Notes under the pieces: generated by a model
Database searches by the model: none
Told to the model about the DNA's origin: nothing
What the model saw: the letters and a program-made list of their open reading frames with translations, nothing else
Translations under genes and position numbers: made by a program
In this document: piece by piece, positions 1-8,707 of the stretch
Layout: each line of letters starts with the position of its first letter
How positions within the stretch are numbered: position 1 is the stretch's first letter
NCBI RefSeq assembly: GCF_900102165.1
Contig: NZ_FNBD01000015.1
Location: 1 to 64,000 of the forward strand
DNA: 64,000 nt
Reading direction: 5' to 3'
From: Cellulophaga baltica
GTDB lineage: Bacteria > Bacteroidota > Bacteroidia > Flavobacteriales > Flavobacteriaceae

Positions 1-175
1 GGAAAAAAAATTCAATCTTTTTTTTGACGTTTTTATAACACCCTAGAAACAAAGACTTAACAACAAATTAATTTTTGAAATTATAGCAAAGAAATTTAAA
101 ATTACCTCTAAAAGAATAACAACCTATCTACACAACGACATGTTTACTATTAAAAAGAACCAACCACAAAAGTCG
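1..175. other. AT-rich window edge, no gene seen
   Basis: This stretch lies downstream of the minus-strand regulator gene and is very AT-rich. I see no coding region, convincing hairpin terminator or repeat in it. Whatever neighbours it on the left is outside the window. Confidence 0.5.
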
Positions 176-925
176 CTATACACTTATTATATAATCTTTC
201 TCTTTTACCGTATTATACACGTCTTTACTAAACACGTATAATTTAGAGGGTTTTTTAGAAACCCCTTTCCTTTTTTCATTCAAGGGTACTATATAAGGTT
301 TGCCTAAAGACTTCTTTCTAAAATTGCGGTTATCAATCTTTATGTCTAATATAGACTCATAAGCGAATTGTAAATCATTTAATGTAAACTTCACAGGAAG
401 GAAATTAAAGATGATAGGCTCCGTCATTATCTTTTTCTTCAAATCCTCATAAGCATCAGCCACAATTTTCTGATGATCAAAACCTAACTCTGGCAACGAT
501 TGATATTTAAACCACTTAAAGCCATCATGTTTAAGACTTACCACATCTAATGGCAACGCATAATAATACCCTATTGCCATAGACTGTGCTTGCACACCCC
601 TACTTCGTATCCAAAGCAAATCTTTCACTGATTTAATCCTACTAGGATTCCCATACGTTCTAAACTGAATCTTGTCTGCATTTGACACCCCTGTGATTTC
701 TTTGAAAATAAGATCTGCCGATTCTTCAAGTGTTTTACTTTTAAAAACATAGTAGCCGGTAATCACCCAATCATTAATCTCCAAAAACTCATCATCATAC
801 AAGTTTAAAGTCCTATTACGCAACAATACATGAAGTCCGTTTGCATCCAAAGCAAAAACAACACAATCTACCGTAACATTATCTCTTTTTCTAAAATCCA
901 TATTAAACCAAGCTGTGATAAACAA
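176..925 (-). CDS. NrtR-type transcriptional regulator (degenerate Nudix domain plus winged helix)
   Basis: The 249-residue protein has an N-terminal Nudix-like fold (about residues 15-150) and a C-terminal winged-helix part (about 165-249), the architecture of the NrtR family and of the Bacteroidota sugar regulators related to it, such as AraR. The Nudix box is recognisable around GYYVFKSKTLEESADL but the catalytic REUxEE core reads LIFKEI, so it is probably a ligand-sensing, non-hydrolytic domain. It is divergent from a mannitol dehydrogenase gene across 186 bp, which suggests that it controls that gene and perhaps the polyol operon beyond. The first in-frame ATG gives MFITAWFN; a second ATG at MDFRKRD (start at 901) fits the family's usual N-terminus equally well. 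The ligand is inferred from context only. Confidence 0.75.
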   Translation of the reverse strand: MFITAWFNMDFRKRDNVTVDCVVFALDANGLHVLLRNRTLNLYDDEFLEINDWVITGYYVFKSKTLEESADLIFKEITGVSNADKIQFRTYGNPSRIKSVKDLLWIRSRGVQAQSMAIGYYYALPLDVVSLKHDGFKWFKYQSLPELGFDHQKIVADAYEDLKKKIMTEPIIFNFLPVKFTLNDLQFAYESILDIKIDNRNFRKKSLGKPYIVPLNEKRKGVSKKPSKLYVFSKDVYNTVKEKDYIISV

Positions 926-1111
926 ATATAAGAATTAAAACAGCCAATACCCGTATAAGATTAGACGAAGAAGGCTTCCTTTGATTAGCACTTTAAATTC
1001 ATTGATTTGAGTTCCTTTTTTAGTAAATTTATCCTCTGATCTAAACTCTAGCAAAACAACATACCGCCATAAGAGTCTCTAGATTCACATTATAAACCAT
1101 TAATAGTTTCT
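926..1111. promoter_or_regulatory. Divergent intergenic region between regulator and dehydrogenase
   Basis: These 186 bp must hold the promoters of both the NrtR-type regulator and the plus-strand mannitol dehydrogenase. I could not find a clear TAnnTTTG element or a convincing palindrome, so operator and promoter positions remain unassigned. Confidence 0.4.
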
Positions 1112-2602
1112 ATGCCAAATTTGCTCTATTTAAATACTGAAAACACCAATTCCTTACCCAACAGTATTTTAAAATCTAACGTAGACCGTGATAAAATAAA
1201 AACAGGAATAGCACATATTGGTCTCTCCAATTTTCATCGTGCCCACCAAGCCTATTACATGCACGAACTTATAGAACAACATCAGGAATTAAACTTTGGA
1301 ATTTGCGGTATAGACCTATTAGAATCGGATAGAAAAATATACAACATCCTTAAGGACCAAGACGGACTCTATACCTTAATTACTAAAAAGGCAAATGGCA
1401 CTATAGACTACAAAATAATAAGCTCTATTATAGAATACTTTTATGGCCCTGAAAACCCACTAGCTGCCATAGAACGTTTAGCGCGACCTGATATCAAAAT
1501 AATTTCTCTCACCATTGCTGAAGACGGTTACCATTTAAATGAAACAACTGGAGAATTTAATTTAACACATCCACAGGTTAAAGAAGACTCTTTAAGCAAG
1601 TTTAACCCCAAAACAGTTTTTGGGTATTTAACACAAATATTTAACCTACGTAAAGAAAGAGGCTTACCGGGCTGCACTATTTTGAGCTGTGACAACATAC
1701 AAGCAAATGGAGATACGGTAAAAAAATCTTTCTTTAATTATGTAGAAAAGACTACTCCTTCTTTATTACCGTGGCTCCAAGAAAATACCAGCTTTCCGAA
1801 TTCTATGGTAGACCGGATAACCACAGTTACTTCTGCAAAAGACATAGAGCTATTCAAAGACACCTATAATATTTATGATCAATGGCCGGTAGTCTCAGAA
1901 CCGTTTAGCAAATGGATTATAGAGGACAACTTTATTTCCGGAAAACCGGATTGGGAAAAGGTAGATATTCAATTTGTAAAAGATATTGAACCTTTTGAAA
2001 ATGCTAAACTTCGAATTCTAAATGCTGGCCACTCTATACTAGGAATTTTAGGTACTTTAAACGGATACAAATATGTACATGAAGTAGCTAACGACGAAGA
2101 TTTTATTTTCTTTCTAGAGCATTACATTAAGACGGAAGTAATTCCTAGTTTGCAAAACACAGAACAGCAAAATCTAAAAGCCTATAAGAAAGAAGTCATT
2201 GATCGTTTTAAAAACCCACATATTAATGATAGCCTTTCTAGGATTTGCAAAGAGAGCTCTTCTAAAATTCCGATTTTTGTATTCCCTACATTACTAAAAC
2301 AGCTCAGCAATCAAGAATCCATAGCCCACGCTACATTTGTTATGGCTGCTTGGTGTAAATATTATGATGGTGTTGATGATTACGGCAAAACTTTTGACAT
2401 TACAGACAACTTAAGCAATCAACTTATTAGAACCGCTGCACTTTCACAACAAAACCCACAACTGTTTTTAGAAAACAACAGTCTATTTAAAGACTTAGTA
2501 CATCACGACCGATTTAAAGAACGATTTGAATACTACCTTTCTAAACTAAGATCATTATCCATTAAAGAAGGTCTAGTCTTAATGAACACCGGAAAACTAT
2601 AA
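1112..2602 (+). CDS. Mannitol 2-dehydrogenase family protein (copy 1)
   Basis: This 496-residue long-chain polyol dehydrogenase would oxidise D-mannitol (or a related polyol) to the ketose with NAD+, in the cytoplasm. The N-terminal Rossmann part contains GIAHIGLSNFHRAHQ near residues 33-47, the FHRAH signature of the family. The active-site pattern K-x4-N-x2-H falls at K299, N304 and H307 (KLRILNAGH), the same spacing as in the characterised Pseudomonas fluorescens mannitol 2-dehydrogenase. Length matches the family. A paralog of nearly equal length lies at 3556-5055 on the opposite strand, with its catalytic residues at the same numbers. This copy stands alone, divergent from the NrtR-type regulator. 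Fructuronate reductase or arabitol dehydrogenase are possible alternatives within the family. Confidence 0.85.
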   Translation: MPNLLYLNTENTNSLPNSILKSNVDRDKIKTGIAHIGLSNFHRAHQAYYMHELIEQHQELNFGICGIDLLESDRKIYNILKDQDGLYTLITKKANGTIDYKIISSIIEYFYGPENPLAAIERLARPDIKIISLTIAEDGYHLNETTGEFNLTHPQVKEDSLSKFNPKTVFGYLTQIFNLRKERGLPGCTILSCDNIQANGDTVKKSFFNYVEKTTPSLLPWLQENTSFPNSMVDRITTVTSAKDIELFKDTYNIYDQWPVVSEPFSKWIIEDNFISGKPDWEKVDIQFVKDIEPFENAKLRILNAGHSILGILGTLNGYKYVHEVANDEDFIFFLEHYIKTEVIPSLQNTEQQNLKAYKKEVIDRFKNPHINDSLSRICKESSSKIPIFVFPTLLKQLSNQESIAHATFVMAAWCKYYDGVDDYGKTFDITDNLSNQLIRTAALSQQNPQLFLENNSLFKDLVHHDRFKERFEYYLSKLRSLSIKEGLVLMNTGKL

Positions 2603-2614
2603 TAACTAAAAAAA

Positions 2615-2645
2615 CGCACTTTAACCATGCCATGATTAAAGTGCG
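2615..2645 (-). terminator. Hairpin between convergent dehydrogenase and kinase genes
   Basis: CGCACTTTAA pairs perfectly with TTAAAGTGCG around a short CATG-C-CATG top. On the minus strand it is followed by a run of seven T, so it should end the polyol operon transcript after the kinase gene. On the plus strand there is no T run, so termination of the convergent gene there is less certain. Confidence 0.8.
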
Positions 2646-2674
2646 CCACTCAACAAAAAAACAACTCTAAAAAT

Positions 2675-3556
2675 TTACGAGGTCATCATAACCACTACTT
2701 CTTCTTGACTTATCTCAGGATTAGCTCCTGCTTTACTTGCCACAATGGCACCTATAGCACAGGCAAAATCTACAGCATCTTGAGGATTCTTTTTCTTTAA
2801 TAATTTATCTATTAACCCTGCCAAAAAAGAGTCTCCTGCCCCAACCGTATCTACTACCTCTATGTGATAGCCACTATTATGGTAAAACACCCCTTTAATA
2901 TAAAGGACAGCTCCATGCTTACCCTTAGTAACACATATAGCATCTGTATTTGTGCTTTCTGCTATAAACTGAATGGTATGCTCCAAACTTACAGACTTAG
3001 AACCCAACATTTCACTTATTTCATAAATTTCGTCATCATTGAATTTTACAAAATCTGCCTGATGCATTAAATACTCAAGAATCTCTTTCGTATAATACGG
3101 CTCTCTTAAATTGACATCAAATATTTTATATGAAGCAATCTTAAGCAACTTATAGAGTGTTTCTTTAGACTTTTCATTCCTAGCCACTAAACTACCATAG
3201 ATAAAAGCATCTGAATCTTTCACTGTTTTCTGAGCTGTAGAAGACAATTCTATTTGATCCCAAGCTCTAGGAAACATTATATCATAAGCTGCCGATCCTT
3301 TGGAGTTCAATACCACTTTAACGGTTCCTGTCTTTAAAGTATCATCTACTTGCAAGCCATTTCCATTAATTCCGTTTTCTTTGATATACTCATAAATTCC
3401 TCTCCCATCTGCATCCGCACCAATTCTACTGATTACAGACACGTTATTTCCTAAAGAATTTAAACGAATTCCCACATTTAATGGTGCTCCTCCAATTTTC
3501 TTATGCTCCGGAAATTCATCCCACAACACTTCACCAAAACAAGTTATATCACTCAT
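2675..3556 (-). CDS. PfkB-family carbohydrate kinase, probable fructokinase
   Basis: The 293-residue protein belongs to the ribokinase/PfkB family. It opens with the substrate-side GGAPLNVGIRL motif (about residues 22-32), has a central DVNLRE motif, and carries the ATP-side signature DTVGAGDSF near residue 240, where the Asp is the catalytic base. It would phosphorylate fructose made by the dehydrogenase, giving fructose 6-phosphate. It is the last gene of the operon: its ATG overlaps the TAA of the upstream dehydrogenase by one base (TAATG), which indicates translational coupling. Substrate is inferred from context; the family alone would also allow other sugars. Confidence 0.85.
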   Translation of the reverse strand: MSDITCFGEVLWDEFPEHKKIGGAPLNVGIRLNSLGNNVSVISRIGADADGRGIYEYIKENGINGNGLQVDDTLKTGTVKVVLNSKGSAAYDIMFPRAWDQIELSSTAQKTVKDSDAFIYGSLVARNEKSKETLYKLLKIASYKIFDVNLREPYYTKEILEYLMHQADFVKFNDDEIYEISEMLGSKSVSLEHTIQFIAESTNTDAICVTKGKHGAVLYIKGVFYHNSGYHIEVVDTVGAGDSFLAGLIDKLLKKKNPQDAVDFACAIGAIVASKAGANPEISQEEVVVMMTS

Positions 3557-5055
3557 TATATTTTATTTAAGATCTCATTATTTAAATCTGCCACACATTT
3601 CTCAACACCATGTTTCAAAATGTCATCATATGATTCGCGGTACGCATTAACAAAGACTTCTGATTTTTTCAAATCTCCAAAAACCGATTCAATACTTAGA
3701 AATTCTTTTGGCTCATTTTTAGCCTCTATTGCTTTCTGATGCAACACCTCTGCCAATGCATCTTTAATCACTAACGGATTACCGTTCTCATCGAATCCTA
3801 AGGAATAAATAGCCCAAGCCGCAATAACAAACGCTGCTAATTTAACAGATCCACTCTCCTTTAATTGCGCATTGATTGTAGGCAATATAAATATAGGAAG
3901 CTTCGCAGAAGTTTCTGAGCAAATTCTATCAATTTGATCCTTAATATATATATTCCCGAAACGCTGAATTAAAGAATGCTTATAGCTTTTTAAATCGACA
4001 CCTTCTAAATTACCCAGAACTGGCGTCACTTCAATATCCATATACAATTTTAGAAACTGACTAATTGCTGGATCATGTACCGCTTCATCAATTGTAGCAT
4101 ATCCTTTTAATGCTCCTAATATTCCTAAAACAGAATGACCGGCATTAAGCAAACTCAACTTCATTTTTTCATAAGGAACTACATCTGCCACAAACTGAGC
4201 CCCAACATTTTCCCATGCGGGTCTTCCTGCAGCAAAATCATCCTCAATAACCCATTGCTTAAATGGTTCACAAACTACTGGCCAAGCATCATCAATACCT
4301 GAATTTTCTTTTAATGCTGATATATCTACTAAACTTGTAGCTGGTGTAATCCTATCTACCATACTATTTGGGAATGTGACATTTGCATGAATCCATTCCA
4401 CCAATGAAGGCGCTGCTTTTTCGACATAACTCAATAACATGTTCTGAATCATATGCCCATTACCCTGAACATTATCACATGATTGAATAGCCACACCTTT
4501 TAAATGCTGTTCTTTACGCGCTTTTAAAGCTTGCGTCAAATAACCGAATATTGTCTTTGGCGTCGTAGGATTTTCTAAATCATGCTGAATTAAAGGATTT
4601 GCAAAATCGAATTTCTTAGTTGCTTCATTATAATTATACCCCCCTTCTGTAATGGTGAGTGTTATAATCTTAATATCCTGATGCGCCATTTTATCAATAA
4701 CTGCAGCAGGATTTTCTGGTGCAAATAGATACTCTACGATAGAGCCTACGATAGTTTTTGTCAGCGTACCATCCAATTCTTTTACTATTAACGTGTAAAG
4801 ACCATCTTGGTCTTTAAGCGTCTGATATATTTTTTGATCAAAATCTAATAACGCCACGCCACAGATTCCCCAATCTTTATTTCCTTCTTTGTGTAATAAT
4901 TGATCTGTATAATATGCTTCGTGCGCCCTATGAAAGCCACCAATACCCACATGAACAATACCCACCTTTACATCTGACCTATCATATGCTGGAATAGCTG
5001 CGCTTCCCGAAAATTTTGATAGATTCTCACTATTTAATTTATAACTTGCCATCAA
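3556..5055 (-). CDS. Mannitol 2-dehydrogenase family protein (copy 2, in transporter operon)
   Basis: The 499-residue paralog of the gene at 1112-2602 carries VGIVHVGIGGFHRAHEA near the N-terminus and the K299-x4-N304-x2-H307 active site (KLSLLNAGH), so it should be catalytically intact. It sits 8 bp downstream of an ABC permease gene and overlaps the kinase gene by TAATG. The order transporter, dehydrogenase, kinase describes import of a polyol, oxidation to a ketose and phosphorylation. Marine flavobacteria such as Zobellia galactanivorans use a comparable mannitol 2-dehydrogenase plus fructokinase route; mannitol as substrate is inferred from that parallel. An N-terminal second Met (MASYKLN) is an equally good start. 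Confidence 0.87.
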   Translation of the reverse strand: MMASYKLNSENLSKFSGSAAIPAYDRSDVKVGIVHVGIGGFHRAHEAYYTDQLLHKEGNKDWGICGVALLDFDQKIYQTLKDQDGLYTLIVKELDGTLTKTIVGSIVEYLFAPENPAAVIDKMAHQDIKIITLTITEGGYNYNEATKKFDFANPLIQHDLENPTTPKTIFGYLTQALKARKEQHLKGVAIQSCDNVQGNGHMIQNMLLSYVEKAAPSLVEWIHANVTFPNSMVDRITPATSLVDISALKENSGIDDAWPVVCEPFKQWVIEDDFAAGRPAWENVGAQFVADVVPYEKMKLSLLNAGHSVLGILGALKGYATIDEAVHDPAISQFLKLYMDIEVTPVLGNLEGVDLKSYKHSLIQRFGNIYIKDQIDRICSETSAKLPIFILPTINAQLKESGSVKLAAFVIAAWAIYSLGFDENGNPLVIKDALAEVLHQKAIEAKNEPKEFLSIESVFGDLKKSEVFVNAYRESYDDILKHGVEKCVADLNNEILNKI

Positions 5056-5063
5056 TCTTATTA

Positions 5064-6032
5064 TTATTTATTTTCAAAACGTTGCAGTAATACCGCAAAT
5101 ATGATAATCCCACCTTTTACTACTTGCTGCGGATAAGAAGGTACATTCAATAGATTTAATATATTCCCTATCAAACCTAGAATTAAAACTCCCATCAACG
5201 TATTTATAGCAGAACCTCTACCGCCATTTAAACTAGCACCACCAATTACAACTGCTGCAATAGCATCTAATTCCCAAGCCATACCCATATTCGGAGAACC
5301 AAGATTTGTTCTTGAAGCAACAATGATTGCCGCTATTGCCGCTAATGAGCCAGAAATTGCGTAGACTAAAAATTTGTATTTATTTACTTTAATCCCTGAT
5401 AAGCGAGAAGCCTCTTCATTACTACCTATAGCAATGATTAATCTACCAAACACATTATAACGCAGCATTACAAATGCAGCAGCTACGATGATAAAAAATA
5501 CGATAGCTATATTAGGCACACCGATGGTAGAATTATTTGCGAAGTTTGACATAAATTCTCCTCCTGGTGTTTTAAATGTAATAGGAGATCCTTTAGAATA
5601 AATAAAACCTAGCCCTCTTGCTACGGTCATCAAAGCCAGAGTTGCTATAAATGGTGCCATTTTTTGATAAGCCACCAAATACCCGGAGACACTACCCAGA
5701 CCAAAACCAATAACCACTGTTATTAAAATTGCCACGGGCAACACCACAATATTTACTAAGATGGCAAATGTAACCGCTAACAAAGCCACTAAGGACCCTA
5801 CTGACAAATCTATACCTCCTGTTAAAATAACGATAAGCATACCGATACTAATAATTCCTATACCGGAAACCTGTTTTAATAAGTTTGAAAGGTTTACCGA
5901 CGTAAAGAATACATCAGATATTACCGCCGAAAAAATTAACAATACTATGAAAATGAAAATAGTATTGTACTTTATTAAAAACTTTAGCAAACCTTCTGGA
6001 CTACTAAGTTGTTGTTTTAAATTTAAAGCCAT
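5064..6032 (-). CDS. Ribose-type sugar ABC transporter permease
   Basis: The 322-residue, strongly hydrophobic protein has about nine to ten membrane segments and the family signature of RbsC/XylH-like (CUT2) permeases, including the stretch GGIDLSVGSLVAL near residue 70 and GGASLNGGRGS near residue 265. It forms the inner-membrane channel for the sugar or polyol delivered by the binding protein at 7597-8661, powered by the ATPase at 6064-7578. The spacing to the ATPase gene is 31 bp. Confidence 0.9.
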   Translation of the reverse strand: MALNLKQQLSSPEGLLKFLIKYNTIFIFIVLLIFSAVISDVFFTSVNLSNLLKQVSGIGIISIGMLIVILTGGIDLSVGSLVALLAVTFAILVNIVVLPVAILITVVIGFGLGSVSGYLVAYQKMAPFIATLALMTVARGLGFIYSKGSPITFKTPGGEFMSNFANNSTIGVPNIAIVFFIIVAAAFVMLRYNVFGRLIIAIGSNEEASRLSGIKVNKYKFLVYAISGSLAAIAAIIVASRTNLGSPNMGMAWELDAIAAVVIGGASLNGGRGSAINTLMGVLILGLIGNILNLLNVPSYPQQVVKGGIIIFAVLLQRFENK

Positions 6033-6063
6033 TGTTTGTTTGTTTTTTGTATGTTGAGTTGAG

Positions 6064-7578
6064 TTACTTTAATTGTTCCCCGATGGAATAGCGAAGTATG
6101 TTTTCTTCTGAAAAATTTTCTTTTGGCAATTCTCCGTATATACTACCTTCATGCATAACCAAAATTCTATCTGAAATTCCCATAATTTCTGGCATATCAG
6201 AAGAAATGACAATGACCGCCACACCCTTTTTCGCTACTTCATTAATAAGGTTATAAATTTCTACTTTAGCACCCACATCTACCCCACGAGTAGGTTCATC
6301 TATAATAATAACCTTACTATTTACACTCAGCCATTTTGCTAAAGCAACTTTTTGCTGATTACCTCCACTCAAGTTTTTTACTTGAACTTCAGAGCTCACT
6401 GTTTTTATATTTAGTTTTTCAATAAGGTCCTGAGCATTCTTAGTTTCCTTATCTACACTAATAAAGCCTAACTTGCTAGAGATCGGTCCAAAATTGGTTA
6501 CACTAATATTTCTTCTAATAGATAAAGGAAGAAAAACTCCTTCCTCTTTTCTGTTTTCTGACACAAGACCAATCTCATACCCAACAGCATCTACAGGAGA
6601 TTTTGTTTTAATCTCTTCTCCATGCAAGAAAATACTGCCTGACTTCTTTTTATCTGCCCCAAAAATCAATTTAGCCGTTTCTGTTCTTCCGCTACCTCCA
6701 AGACCTGCGATACCCAAAACCTCTCCAGCTCTAACTGAAAAAGAGACGTCATGCACTAAAGTATCTTTTGCAGTAAGGTTTTTTACTTCAAATATTGGAA
6801 CCTCACCTACTTTTACATCACGCACAGGATACAAATCTTTCAACTCTCTACCAATCATCAAACGTATCACCCCATCCGTATCTGTTTCTGAAACAGGCAT
6901 ACTTCCAGTATCTACACCATCTTTTAAAACCGTAACCGTGTCAGCTATTTTAAAAATTTCATCTAGGTGATGCGAGATATAGATAATGGATATCCCTGTT
7001 TTTTTTAATCGCAATAAATTATCAAACAATTTCTGAGCATCTGTAGGATCAAAAACCGTGGTAGGCTCATCCAATACTAAAACCTTAGTATCTTCCGAAA
7101 TAGCTTTCGCTATTTCTACTACTTGTTTTTGGACTATACTCAAATCTCTAACCGTAGCTGTGGCGTCAATATTAAATCCTAAAGAATTTATGAGTTCTTG
7201 AGCATCGTGCGTAATTTTCTTCCAATTCATCCAAAACTTACTTGCACCTAATTTGTGCAAGTAAATATTTTCTGCCACAGAAAGATCGTTCACTAATGAA
7301 AGCTCTTGATACACCACATTAATACCCAAAACTTGACCGTCATGTGTATTTTTAGGATTTATCTCTTCTCCATTTAATAAAACTGTTCCCGCATCTTTTT
7401 GATGTACACCACTAAGAATCTTCATTAACGTAGATTTCCCTGCGCCATTCTCTCCAAGTAAGGCATGGATTTCTCCATGCTTCACTTTTAAATTTACATT
7501 ACCTAAAACCGAAACTTGTCCGAAACTTTTAGATATCCCAGTCATTTCTAACCGGTATTCACTATCTGAGTTTTGCAT
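6064..7578 (-). CDS. Ribose-type sugar ABC transporter ATP-binding protein
   Basis: The 504-residue protein contains two fused ABC domains, as in RbsA/MglA/XylG. The first has an intact Walker A (GENGAGKST, about residues 42-50) and a D-loop region ending VLVLDEPTT. The second has the degenerate P-loop GLGGSGRTE (about 294-302) typical of the family, a signature LSGGNQQK and a VIIIDEPTRG Walker B. It energises import through the permease encoded 31 bp downstream. It lies between the binding-protein and permease genes in the polyol operon. Confidence 0.92.
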   Translation of the reverse strand: MQNSDSEYRLEMTGISKSFGQVSVLGNVNLKVKHGEIHALLGENGAGKSTLMKILSGVHQKDAGTVLLNGEEINPKNTHDGQVLGINVVYQELSLVNDLSVAENIYLHKLGASKFWMNWKKITHDAQELINSLGFNIDATATVRDLSIVQKQVVEIAKAISEDTKVLVLDEPTTVFDPTDAQKLFDNLLRLKKTGISIIYISHHLDEIFKIADTVTVLKDGVDTGSMPVSETDTDGVIRLMIGRELKDLYPVRDVKVGEVPIFEVKNLTAKDTLVHDVSFSVRAGEVLGIAGLGGSGRTETAKLIFGADKKKSGSIFLHGEEIKTKSPVDAVGYEIGLVSENRKEEGVFLPLSIRRNISVTNFGPISSKLGFISVDKETKNAQDLIEKLNIKTVSSEVQVKNLSGGNQQKVALAKWLSVNSKVIIIDEPTRGVDVGAKVEIYNLINEVAKKGVAVIVISSDMPEIMGISDRILVMHEGSIYGELPKENFSEENILRYSIGEQLK

Positions 7579-7596
7579 ATCAACTAATCTTACCGA

Positions 7597-8661
7597 TTAA
7601 AATAAAGCTTTAGGATCGTAATATTTTGCAGCGTTTTCTTTGGTTATTAATAAAGGCGCTGTAAATGAAGTCTTCTTAAAATCTCTCTTACCGTTTATAT
7701 ATTGAATCGCATACTCAACCGCATTTTTACCAATTTGCACTGGACTATTCATTGCAGTACATCCGTAAAAATCTGTATCCATAATATATTTTATAGCTTC
7801 TTTCTGACCGTCTGCACCAGCAACGATTAAAATATCATCTGTTTTACCTGCTTGCGCAATTGCTTTAATAGCACCAAGAACACAAACATCAGACTCTGTA
7901 ATCACTACATTAATATCTGGATGCGCGACCAAAATATCTTCCATTGCCTTTAAACCTCCTGCATATGACCAATCTGTATACATTTGAGTTTTAATATCTA
8001 AATCTATATATCCTAATGTTCTTAACTGCTCCTCTGTGATACCCTGCAACAAACCTTGCTTACGAGTTCTTCCCACAGGATTACCCGCATTACCACTTAA
8101 TAAAGCAATATTCATTTTTTCTTTTCCAAACTTTTTAGCTAACCATTCTCCTGCCAATTCGCCATTTGCTAAATTGTTAGATTGAATTGTAGTTACAAAA
8201 TCTGCAGAAGGATCAATAGAACTATCAATTATAAATACTGGAATACCAGCAGCCTTAGCCAACTTAGTTACCCCTACCAATGCATCAGGATCTTTCGGGT
8301 TTAATAGCAATGCATCTACACCTTTGGTAATCAAATCTTCTACTGCTGCAATTTGCTTATTAATATCATCCTGTCCATCCGCAGATAAAAACACCATTCC
8401 GTTTTTTTCTGTACTGGCTTGAATACTTTGTAATAAAGCTTGATAATATGGTGCATTTAATGAAGGAGTACAATACCCTATTTTCATACCGGTAAGATCA
8501 ATAGCGCTCTCTATTTTTTCACTTGTATCTGTAGCAGCATCGGTACCTGATTTAGATTTATCTACTTGCTCCACACAACTGGCGAGATTAAAAAATAAGG
8601 TCACCACCATTAAAGGCTTTAGAAGCCACTGAATAATATTTTTTTGTTTCTTAGTTTTCAT
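7597..8661 (-). CDS. Periplasmic sugar-binding lipoprotein (RbsB/LacI-fold)
   Basis: The 354-residue protein has a basic N-terminus, a hydrophobic stretch and a lipobox LASC at about residues 26-29, so it should be lipid-anchored rather than free in the periplasm. The remainder is a periplasmic-binding-protein-like fold: IGYCTPSLNAPYYQAL at the start of the domain, AAVEDLITKGVDALLLNPKD and DINVVITESDVCVLGAIKA, typical of ribose/galactose-type binding proteins. It would capture the polyol or sugar for the adjacent CUT2 transporter. Ligand is inferred from the dehydrogenase and kinase genes in the operon. Confidence 0.9.
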   Translation of the reverse strand: MKTKKQKNIIQWLLKPLMVVTLFFNLASCVEQVDKSKSGTDAATDTSEKIESAIDLTGMKIGYCTPSLNAPYYQALLQSIQASTEKNGMVFLSADGQDDINKQIAAVEDLITKGVDALLLNPKDPDALVGVTKLAKAAGIPVFIIDSSIDPSADFVTTIQSNNLANGELAGEWLAKKFGKEKMNIALLSGNAGNPVGRTRKQGLLQGITEEQLRTLGYIDLDIKTQMYTDWSYAGGLKAMEDILVAHPDINVVITESDVCVLGAIKAIAQAGKTDDILIVAGADGQKEAIKYIMDTDFYGCTAMNSPVQIGKNAVEYAIQYINGKRDFKKTSFTAPLLITKENAAKYYDPKALF

Positions 8662-8707
8662 AATAAATTGTTTTAAAATTTAGTTGAGATTAATTATATT
8701 CTATTTA

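Noticed and set aside
6473-6970. Plus-strand open frame of 165 codons inside the ABC ATPase gene
   Set aside because: It is antisense to a fully conserved gene and has a composition typical of a shadow frame; no family pattern.
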